NCBI GenBank assembly: GCA_011319805.1
Contig: SJRY01000066.1
Span: 62,001 to 126,000 of the forward strand
Length of the DNA stretch: 64,000 bases
Source: Macrocybe gigantea
Lineage: Eukaryota > Basidiomycota > Agaricomycetes > Agaricales > Callistosporiaceae
Direction: 5' to 3'
Position numbers and translations under genes: made by a program. Below the pieces are notes generated by a model. That model saw nothing but the letters and a program-made list of their open reading frames with translations. It was not told the DNA's origin and made no database searches. How positions within the stretch are numbered: position 1 is the stretch's first letter; each line of letters opens with the position of its first letter. Positions 55,823 through 64,000 of this stretch are shown here, piece after piece.

Positions 55823-55959
55823 ATGGATTGCAGAACGTTACGGACCTTATGAACTAATCGCGTACGACATGGACAAATGAACGCTTTCCACGACGAGATA
55901 GCTTTTAATATTTACATTCTAATACTATACTCCTTGCCTATATGATGCGCCGCGTTCAT
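55823..55959 (+). repeat. Diverged direct repeat, copy 1
   Basis: About 137 bases starting ATGGATTGCAGAACGTTACG and ending GCGTTCAT. It aligns with 57293-57413 at roughly 80% with small gaps (shared AACGCTTTCCAC, ATAGCTTT, ACATTCTAATACT, CTACTCCTTG-type stretches). Confidence 0.8.
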
Positions 55960-56099
55960 AGTCTACGGCCTGTTTTTCATCTCTGCACTAGCCTCCCACC
56001 CTTCCACTCATATCGCTTTCGCACTGTGACATCAAAAAGTGTTTTACTGCTCTCTTCGCAACGCCTCTAGCGTGCTAAATGTCAATGGCGATGTGTCAG

Positions 56100-56215
56100 C
56101 GACAGGACGATTGCAGCGGCGTCGTCCACCGCTCTACTGGAAGATCGACCAAGTACATTCTCCTAATCACGGCGGACCACGGAAACGCGGAACAAATGAA
56201 ACAACCGCAGATGCT
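56100..56215 (+). pseudogene. Fragment of phosphoglycerate mutase gene
   Basis: The plus strand encodes YILLITADHGNAEQMK, identical to the metal-binding segment of the complete phosphoglycerate mutase gene (57491-59582, minus). Nucleotide similarity covers about 60 bases strongly and fades outside. It is in opposite orientation to the complete gene and lacks all other parts, so it is a dead fragment. Confidence 0.8.
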
Positions 56216-56248
56216 AGTATATCTTGCGGCATACTGTAGGACAGTCAG

Positions 56249-57204
56249 CTATGCCAAGCGAACCCATGTATTCACCGGCGATATGATGGCCTTTTCTGCA
56301 TATTTGATGTCTGATACAAGCAGGTCCAATGGGACGAACAACGGGGGTTGGTGGTGCTGGCTGGCAGATTTTATCGTCTTCAAAGTTTCCGTAGCTGCAG
56401 ACCGAGCTAGAAAAAAGAATCAATCCAACATTCACGCAAATACGAATTTCAGCACGCACTGATGATTCGGTTGGCGCCATTTATTGTGAAACCGATATCA
56501 ATCACGTTTTCAAGTGCACGCTCGACTGTGACCTTTTTCGGGTTGTCCAAGGTCGGCCAGAAACATAAGAGTTCTCCACCCACAACAAAACGCTCGACTG
56601 TGAAATCGCTCTCCCCATCCAAGGGGTTATGTTCAGGCGTTCTGAAATGTGCCATTGTCCACCATACACAAATTCGATTTCCTAGCTCACGGATGATGGT
56701 GACCAGAATAATCATGAGCAATTGGTCTGTAGAGAGATGAATGTTGGCTTGACGGGTCTGACGGCAAGTGTGAGAAGATAAAAAGGTAATGTGTAACGAA
56801 AACAGTACCAACGGAGCCACCACTCTTGCATCAAGGAACACGCCATCCTTAACGGACTGATGTGTCCAGCCGTAAGGGTTTGTTCGCCCGCGACTGGCAC
56901 GAACATGGATAGGAGGCCAGAGCGTTTCGAAAAACGAAAGGACATTTTCATCCGTTGGTGGAAAAGCACGAATAGAGTCAAGGATATCTCTGTTTTGTTT
57001 ATTCTTGTAAAGCTCGAGAAGCAGACGCAGGTAGGGTTGGCGGTAGAATGTAGAGCAAAGGAGCATGTTGCGAAGAGCGTTCATTATTTGTGCTATAGGG
57101 AGATAGCGGGTATCAGCGGTCACGTCGACGACGGTGCTTTGACCGTTGATGTTCCGTAATTCAGTGATGACCACAGGTGAGTGTGAGTTTGAGTTGAAGG
57201 GCAT
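56249..57204 (-). CDS. Hypothetical protein, lineage-specific
   Basis: About 280 residues in three exons. The long first frame starts MPFNSNSHSPVVITELRNIN. It contains RNMLLCSTFYRQPYLRLLLE and RAFPPTDENVLSFFETLWPP, then an intron (GTACTG donor, CGTCAG acceptor) joins VVAPL to TRQANIHLSTDQLLMIILV. A last intron (GTGCGT donor, TTTCTAG acceptor) leads to a tail ending SPVNTWVRLA at 56249. I recognise no named domain; the composition (balanced, moderately hydrophobic, no signal peptide) suggests a soluble protein. It sits between two copies of a diverged repeat and next to a phosphoglycerate-mutase fragment, so the locus has been rearranged. Confidence 0.6.
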
Positions 57205-57292
57205 GATGGATGTAAAGTTGGATCAGACAGGGGACTTGCGTCTCGTCTCGATCACTTTGTTCTTTCATACGGTGACTGTTTTAGTCGCTCCA

Positions 57293-57413
57293 ATGGATTG
57301 CAGAACATTACAGACCTTTTGAATTTATCGAACAACGCTTTCCACAACAAAATAGCTTTCAATATGCACATTCTAATACTCTACTCCTTGTCTACATGAC
57401 GCACCGCGTTCAT
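57293..57413 (+). repeat. Diverged direct repeat, copy 2
   Basis: Partner of 55823-55959, ending 78 bases before the 3' end of the phosphoglycerate mutase gene. Together the two copies flank the hypothetical gene at 56249-57204. Confidence 0.8.
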
Positions 57414-57490
57414 CTATCTCTTTTTTCCCTGGTCAGAACGCGAAGGACGCTCAGTGTACTCGTACATTTCTAATTTGATCTAATTCGATG

Positions 57491-59582
57491 TTAAGCATTC
57501 TTGGCAAGCAACGAATGACCAGTCATTTCTGTAGGTTGAGACTGTAAGGGTCAAGTGAAAAGGTATGGATGGAGTCCTAATTACCTTCGGGCTTGGGCAG
57601 ACCCTACGTGGATCGAGAATCGGTGAAAAGACGAAATTACATTGACAGATGGACCCACCATGATATCCAGAACGGTCGGAGCAACGTCGCAGAGCGCGCC
57701 TTCTTCGGCCTCCGCTTCTTCGTCCTTCTTGGCTGCAACGTCTCCGTCCATAATGAATTTGTACTTTTTTGGGTCGCCTGTCATGATGAACGGCACGGCG
57801 TTCGTGGTGTGTGCGGTGTGCGGCGCGCCTGTCTCCAGGTTCTTCATCTGTTCCGCGTTTCCGTGGTCTGCTGTGATGAGAAGGATGTAGCCCGCTTGCT
57901 CTGCGGCCTTGTACACGGTGCCGACTGCAGCGTCGGTCTCTGTGATGGCCTCGACGGCGGCATCGTACACGCCCGTGTGGCCAACCTGCAGAGGGAAATG
58001 AGCGAAAAAGGAATAGGACACGGACATAAACGACGATACCATGTCAGGAGGGGCAAAGTTGCACATCACAAAATCGTGCTCGCCCTTCTTGAGAATCTCT
58101 GCGACCTTATCAGCCACTCCATGTACGCTCATTTTGGGGAGCTTGTCGTATGTTGCCACCTTGGGGGATGGAATCATGTGCCGCTCCTCGTTCTCGAATT
58201 GCTTCTCTACGCCACCGTTGAAAAAGAATGTGACATGAGCGTACTTTTCCGTTTCTATCAAAATGTGAGTCAAGGCCGAAAGGATGAAGAACCGCGGCGA
58301 ACCGGCTATGTGAGCTTGCTTCACGCCCTGCTTCGACAACCACTCTGCCAAAACATTCGTCATGGCTTGAGGAGGGAATGCAACGGGGAAGGTGAATTCG
58401 GCATTGTATCTTGACATTGTCGTGATGGCCTATCGAGAGAATTCTAGTTTGTGGAAGAAATATCGCGGACGATTAATGACGCACAAGGTCTTTGGGTATC
58501 TCAACATCGACCGGCTTGTCCAGTTTTCCCAGGACGGTCGCGATCTCTCGCATTCTGTCGGACCTGTAGTTGAACAAGAACAGGGTATCGCCGTCTGTGA
58601 TGATATCGCGATGAGGGGTGCCGACGCGGTGCGAAAGAATAATCAAAACACGCCTTTGATGCGCCCAGCGTCACCGTTGACGATGATCGGCTTCAAGAAT
58701 TCGTCCGTAACGTCCTTGGCGTAGTTGGCCTTGATGACGTCGACGATGCCTGCGCTGCCTTTGCCGTCTTCTCCAACGCCCTTGATGAGACCTTCCACCG
58801 CGATTTTGACCCGCTCCCAGCGCTTGTCACGGTCCATCGCGTAGTATCGTCCTATGACCGTGGCCAACTCGCCATATCCTTCCTTTTTCAGGAAATCGAG
58901 GAGCTGCTGGCAGTATCCTGCGGCGGAGCGGGGAGCGGTGTCGCGGCCGTCGCCTAGAAAGTGGACGTAGGTCTGAGGGACGCCGACCTCTTTCGCGGTT
59001 TCCAGCAAGGCGAAGAGATGGTTGATATGCGAGTGGACGCCTCCGTCGGACACCTGGACTGGATGATGAGAGGACTCCGGAAGAAAAGCGATTTCTAAAA
59101 CCACGCGCCAGACCGAGCAAGTGCAGCCTGCCGTTCCCATCCTTTGCCCTCTTCATGGTGTCCACGATGGTCTTGTTCTTGTGAAACTGCCTCTTCTTGA
59201 TCGACATGTCGATGCGGACGATATCCTGCCATACGATGCGACCAGCGCCGATGTTGAGGTGTCTAAAGCAGCCTGTAAGAACGATCCATGAATAAAGTCG
59301 GTACCGTGCTCCCTACCCGACCTCCGAATTGCCCATGAGGCCCTCGCTGAGTCCAACAGCCGTCCCATGCGCGGCAAGGGTTCGATAGCTGTGATTCTTC
59401 GCGATGGTGTCCATGTTGGTGGTGTTGCCGGCTTCTATGGCGTTCCCTTCGAGACCCGGCTCCTTCGCGATCCCCCAGCCATCGTGCACGCTGGATGCGA
59501 GAATGAGTACCGAGCTCTTGTGTGCAGACGTGGCGAGTTATACTTGCATGAGACAGACTTTGTTCTTGACCTGGGCCGGCAT
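57491..59582 (-). CDS. gpmI: 2,3-bisphosphoglycerate-independent phosphoglycerate mutase
   Basis: Glycolytic interconversion of 3- and 2-phosphoglycerate by the two-metal, alkaline-phosphatase-superfamily enzyme. From ATG 59582 (MPAQVKNKVCLMQ) the N-terminus continues as DGWGIAKEPGLEGNAIEAGN, the catalytic-serine segment GLSEGLMGNSEV and HLNIGAGRIVWQDIVRIDMS. Then come VSDGGVHSHINHLFALLE, YVHFLGDGRDTAPRSA, GRYYAMDRDKRWERV, FLFNYRSDRMREI, DFVMCNFAPPDMV, VGHTGVYDAAVEAI, LITADHGNAEQMKNLETGAP and HTTNAVPF. Splicing of two 3' introns gives the ending MGLPKPE-E-MTGHSLLAKNA, with a stop at 57491-57493. All metal ligands I expect are present. An intron before VSDGGV seems to use an unusual GC-type donor or has an error. 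About 520-540 residues, normal for the family. Confidence 0.93.
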
Positions 59583-60352
59583 CGGTGGAATTGGGTGAGT
59601 GTGGTGGCAGGAGAATGAAATTTGTTATCTCGGGTAGATCACTACACTTTTGTGATCAGTGACCGATTTATAAAGCCTCCGACTTTTTCAGTTATAGTAC
59701 TTGTACTTGCAGCCTAGTACCTTTCCAGCCCAGTCGATGTGCCGCAGAGCTCTTTTCGTTTATTGTTTTATGGTTTGAAAGGCCTTACAAGCTGCCGTGA
59801 ACACAGCCTCCTCATCTTTTGCCCAATGGAGGTATACACTTTGTTGGCCGCGCATCGGCCGACGGCGATGGCGGATGCAAATTTTCGGAAAGTATGTACC
59901 CACATTGCCTCTATTCCCTGGACACGAAATTGACCCATCACTATGCAGATCTGCCATAACTGTGTTTGCATCGTCTGACTGACATGCACGCCCATTGAAG
60001 CTCTCCTGGTCCCAAGGCAGAACCAGGGTGGCCACGGCTGCGTTTTCCCCACGGAGCAAAAACATGCTTTGCGCTTATCAATTGAGAATCTAACCGGACG
60101 CCAGGGTCTTTTCGCAATAAATCGCAGCCTCCATCGGACCCTTGTGCACATGGTCACATTATATTTAGTGCTGGGTCAGCGGCGCTCGGCTTCACATACA
60201 AAGGTACAAAACCTGCTTCGCCACAACATGTCAATCATCTGTCAGGCGTAGACAGACTTCCCACTCAGTCCGTCTCTTAACTCTCGACTTGACAAACATA
60301 TCGCTGTCCGACGCCCTCGTCGCTTGCCGTGACCGTTTCCTCTCACCGAGGC
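59583..60352. other. Divergent intergenic region
   Basis: Promoters of phosphoglycerate mutase (minus) and the DUF6534 gene (plus). Minus-strand frames at 59760-60157 overlap each other and show no domain. Confidence 0.4.
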
Positions 60353-62202
60353 ATGCCTGATCTCGCAACGACCTATGGCTCCCTCTTGCTTGGTGCTTCT
60401 GCTGCTTATGTGTAAGTTTAGTGACTCTGCAAGTTGCTCCGGTCTCATCACCCGTCCCACTCAGGTTCAGTGGAATCGTCGGCCTGCAATGTATCATCTA
60501 CTTCAGGCTCTACCCCAACGATCTTTCGAGCACAAAGGTTTTGGCAAGTCTTCACTGAGGCATCGCTCTTTTTGTTCCGCACCTAATCTCCGTCGTCAAC
60601 TTTAGGTCTCCTCTGTATGGTAAGTTCAGTCCCTCGCGCGTAACTCTGAACCCTGCATCACGGCTTGTCCAGGATCCTCGACTTGACACATACCGCCTTT
60701 ATTTGCGCATCATTGATATACTATTTTGTAAAAAATTTTGGAATCAGTCAGGTTTCGGACAGCATTCCATGGTGAGTTCGTATCAACCCAGTTTCCAGTG
60801 GCGGACTGACTGTAAAATCGAGGTCCGTCGCTGTAAGACTCTTGCTGATCAGAAATCTTGAATGTCCATTGACTCGAGTTTGCCTCGGCGCAGTTGACAG
60901 TAGTCGTCACGGTAAGTCGTTCTCTGGAAAAGGATTGCCCGGTCACTCAACGTGAAATGAACAGGCTATTCAAACATTCATTGTACATTGGTATGGTCGT
61001 CCTTAACTCAGGTATCCAATTTCTCAACCCAGACCAGCTATTTCGCACGCAAGATACTCAAATGTGGGTCACTTGGCCCCACGGTCCTAACATCGTATTG
61101 ACTCATCCTCGTTAGCAAGCAAGAATAATTGGTTTATCACTGGCCCTATAGTAGGCAACCCTACGGCGCTCGAAATTGCGACTAACAGCCCCCCCAGATC
61201 CTGCTCGCACTGTGTCGATTATGTGAGTGGTGGAAAGTCCTGCGTGCATAAGGGCAAGAACTGATCCAACATTGCGCGGACGTCAAGTGGCAGCATGTGG
61301 TATGTGTCTCTGCACCTTTTACGTGCCCGAGCGTTGCTTGATGCAGATCCTTTCTCAGTGTCGACAGTTGAAATGTTTGTCGATCAATCCGGAGACTCCG
61401 ATGACCGAGGACTGAACCGCATCACAAACCTTTAGGGTTCGACTGCACCGGTTCTCAGCCTTCACGCAAAAGTACCCAGGTGTACGTACATTCTGGTTAT
61501 CCGTCTTTACATAAAAGTCATGATGTTCCCACAGTGGGTCTTCACATTGGGCCTCTCGCTATCGTCAGCGACGGACATCGTCATCACTGGATGGCTATGT
61601 TATTTCCTTCGGGAACTCCGCGGTCGGATTGGATCAAGCATGTCAGTCGCCGCCATAACTTGTCACGTCCTCAGACTGAAGAATATTGCCAGAATGATCA
61701 AAGTTGTCGACACCTGACCATCTACACGATCGAGACGGGAGCTCTCACCTGGTATCATGACCTTGATTTGTCTCTCCGCAGATGTTCCTGATGACTTGAT
61801 TCGTAAAACAGCATCGCGACGACGGCATCTTTGATTTGTGTGAGCATCATTCTCTCGCTCTCATCTGTCTCAGACTCTAACTATAATGCGTTCTTCCCAG
61901 TGGCTGAGCATGCCGCACAATCTCGTGTTCCTGGGTCTGCACTTCGTGATCGGCAAACGTTGGTATCAGATGGATGATCAGGGGAGTTCAAATGCCAAAG
62001 GTAGCTGACGCTCTGTTGTCTAGTGTATGCAAACTCGTTGCTCGCTTCCTTGAACACGCGAAAAGAGCTTCGCCGGATGCGCACAAGACATAGGCAATGG
62101 GTGCACAGCAGCGTGCCTGTCCTTTCGACGACAGTGATGACGTCGACCATGCAGACTCAGTTGACCGGTGTGCCGGTGCGTTCTTTTGCAGTTCTGTTGT
62201 GA
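60353..62202 (+). CDS. DUF6534-type multi-pass membrane protein
   Basis: A family greatly expanded in mushrooms, with seven or so helices and no known function. ATG 60353 gives MPDLATTYGSLLLGASAAYV, then after a short intron FSGIVGLQCIIYFRLYPNDL. Helices follow around ILDLTHTAFICASLIYYFVK, NNWFITGPIVG, VFTLGLSLSSATDIVITGWL and TLTIYTIETGALT. The family end signature SMPHNLVFLGLHFVIGK and YANSLLASLNTRKELRRMR follow. Many short introns and some frame changes make exact exons uncertain, especially 60600-61500. The stop chosen is TGA at 62200-62202. Confidence 0.7.
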
Positions 62203-62549
62203 AAGCTGCGGACGTCTTGATTGATCGGCATTTCCAGGAGGAAGCTTACAAGCCACCGTCGACTGCAAGGCAGGTCCGTCTTTTCATGAAATTTGTGGAC
62301 GCTTTCAGTGGCATCCTGAAGAAATTTTTAGTTGCAGATCAGCGTGGAGCGGACGATCGAACATGAAGTCGTTGAGGAGAGAAGACGTTCTAGAAGGCAG
62401 TCTCGTTATCCGCTGGCTTGGGATGTACCTGTACGTCCCCTGTAGATATCCGACGATCTCTTATTAAGGAATTTTGTAATGTATACATCTGATATCATGT
62501 CAATAATATATTGCATATGTGGTCTTCGACTGGTATCTAAAGGGTGGTC
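62203..62549. other. Convergent intergenic region
   Basis: 3' flanks of the DUF6534 gene and the small secreted protein gene. No gene seen. Confidence 0.4.
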
Positions 62550-63248
62550 TTAAGGCGGCTTTACGAATTCAACGTGCTTGGCGGTGGTCTTTGCGCTATT
62601 AGTAAAGCCCTGCCATGCCCACTGGAATTGATGTAAGATCTTCGACCATTTCGGATGTAAGAAAAGCGACGCACATTCAGCCAACCTCCGTCGCCCTTCA
62701 AGTCGAAGATTCCGGCACCGCAACTATATATTTCATATCTGCATAGAGTAAGCAGTTAGGTTCACCTCCTCGTGGAGGGCATAAAAAGTGCGGCTTACCC
62801 CGTGGTTTTATGAAGCCAATGAAGGTTGAATTCGACGTGCTGATGATCAAGTCCATCGCAATGTACATCATGCTTGGTATGAACAATGACGTAGTTCCTA
62901 TGGGGGTTCTTGGCGAACATCTCTTGGACGGTCTGCTTCGTGTACTGCGAACGAGCCTGTATTTATCCGTGAGAGGGCCTGCATCGGTACATGACATGGA
63001 CAACAGGACCGTACGTTTTTCGTCTCTTCGATCTTCCTCTTGATGCCTCCTACGACCTTGGCGACGAGTTCCCCGAACTTCACTACAATGCCAATTTGCG
63101 GACTGCGCGCCTCGAGATTCTGCGTCACCGGTTTGAGGTTGGAAAGTGCAGCACCATGGCCGGCAGCCGACGGTGATGGCAGCGGAGCGGAGCACACCGC
63201 GATAATGAGAATGCTGCAGAATAGAAGGAGGCCAAGGCGTGGCTTCAT
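62550..63248 (-). CDS. Small secreted protein, basidiomycete-specific
   Basis: About 165 residues in four exons from ATG 63248. A clear signal peptide (MKPRLGLLLFCSILIIAVCS, cut near SAPLPSPS) precedes a Ser/Ala spacer and KFGELVAKVVGGIKRKIEET. After introns with GTACGG and GTAAGC donors come YTKQTVQEMFAKNPHRNYVI, HDVHCDGLDHQHVEFNLHWL, YSCGAGIFDLKGDGGWLN and the ending WAWQGFTNSAKTTAKHVEFV. The GDGG(W)xNWA motif and the His-rich middle recur in mushroom small secreted or stress proteins as I know them; no enzymatic role is established. One frame change near 62960, where the exon after the first intron joins. Confidence 0.72.
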
Positions 63249-64000
63249 CTTTGGGTTGAAGAGGTTGCGTATTCGCCCTGCGAATAGCGTCAGACCAGCT
63301 GTGTGAGGAAGAGTTGGACGGCCGAGGCGAGGTATTTGTAGGACAACGTGTATGGGTGGCCATCGCTTTTGATGAGATGATAAGCGGGTTCACTTCCTGT
63401 TCACGGAGAGAGCGAATAACGAATAGAATTTCTTACGTCCAAATGATGCGTGCTCATTAACCTTCATTGACCAGGATCAAGCACTGATCGACATATCCAG
63501 ATATGGCATAGACCCCTAATCCAGTTTGTCGAAAGCCCCTTCAGTCGCAAGACAAAAACAACGACTGGATGTTCGTGTACCGTTTGTTGGGATGTGCTGG
63601 TGGAGTACATAAAACCATTTGTCCTTTCTAAACATGTTGCACATCATGATCGTTCGTCTCGAGGGGTAGGACGAGTGTTTCAGAGACGGTGTGACATCTA
63701 CACTCGTGGCTGTGACATCGTCGTAGGCCCTAGCTAGAACAGAAAATCGGACGTTCCTGCTCAAATTATTGCTATGCGACATCTTTCTTATCCTCCTGGA
63801 ACGTAGATATTCGGCACAAGGCATGTCCAAGAACGACTCGTTTTCTGTATTCGCCGCGGCCCAGGTGCATCAATTGCATCTTGCCGGGGTATGATCGGGG
63901 ATAACATGCTTGATATCACAGTAACTTACCAAGTTCGTGATCTTGTTGACCATCTTCCATAGCACTCGAGCATAGTATGCATACTGTCAGTTGAAGCGCA
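63249..64000. other. Right end of window, no supported gene
   Basis: Promoter of the small secreted protein gene, then unassigned sequence. A minus-strand frame at 63516-63830 has no recognisable features. A gene continuing beyond the window cannot be excluded. Confidence 0.4.

Noticed and set aside
57593..58414. 273-residue plus-strand frame opposite phosphoglycerate mutase
   Set aside because: Antisense shadow; the minus strand encodes a fully recognisable enzyme.
984..63248. Programmed ribosomal frameshifting as an explanation for the many frame changes
   Set aside because: There is no common slippery heptamer or downstream structure, and breaks fall in unrelated housekeeping genes that are not known to frameshift.
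1..64000. CRISPR arrays, bacterial operons or prophage
   Set aside because: No regularly spaced repeats; introns, TATA boxes and gene families are eukaryotic throughout.

Overview
This window is nuclear DNA of a filamentous basidiomycete, most likely an agaricomycete mushroom-forming fungus. The evidence is dense genes on both strands, many short introns (about 45-65 bases, GTRNGT...YAG) and typical families: DSK2/ubiquilin, tRNA-dihydrouridine synthase DUS1, cofactor-independent phosphoglycerate mutase, siroheme methyltransferase, DUF726, EI24/RRT8-like, Gfd2-like, DUF6534, BTB and small secreted proteins. There are no operons, Shine-Dalgarno sites or CRISPR arrays.

Layout. 0.98-3.7 kb: a PLP aminotransferase and an RWD/DUF1115 protein, both minus. 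3.76-5.37 kb: a complete 1,606-bp LTR retrotransposon that encodes only Gag, with identical 256-bp LTRs and a 5-bp target duplication. 5.5-8.4 kb: two related Ser/Pro-rich proteins. 9.2-12.7 kb: a DUF726/TMCO4-like membrane hydrolase, then an intron-containing tRNA-Met. 13.3-15.7 kb: siroheme synthase, interrupted by a noisy repeat of its own sequence. 16.3-19.5 kb: a Crinkler-like protein with three header-like N-terminal units and a C-terminal kinase. 21-22 kb: a seven-bladed beta-propeller lectin. 22.8-26 kb: a type II membrane glycosyltransferase-like protein and a decayed partial copy. 27.7-29.7 kb: a divergent pair of small secreted His/Arg/Lys-rich proteins. 30.5-37.5 kb: DSK2, a C2-plus-membrane protein, a BTB protein and a Ser/Pro-rich protein. 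38.3-42.8 kb: a complete hAT DNA transposon with 8-bp target duplications. 43.2-47.3 kb: a tandem pair of membrane-anchored paralogues. 48-63 kb: DUS1, an AhpC-TSA_2-type protein, an EI24-like protein, a Gfd2-like nuclease-fold protein, a hypothetical gene, phosphoglycerate mutase, a DUF6534 membrane protein and a small secreted protein.

The genes do not form one pathway. The window mixes housekeeping loci (tRNA modification, ubiquitin shuttling, glycolysis, siroheme synthesis) with lineage-specific loci (Crinkler-like, lectin, secreted proteins, tandem paralogues) and two recent transposons.

Caution on sequence quality. Most single-copy genes can only be read through by assuming one or more missing single bases, often in homopolymers. 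Both transposon reading frames and a few host genes are clean. This looks like deletion-biased consensus error rather than mass pseudogenisation. Multi-exon coordinates are therefore given as gene spans; exon limits are stated where the splice sites are clear.
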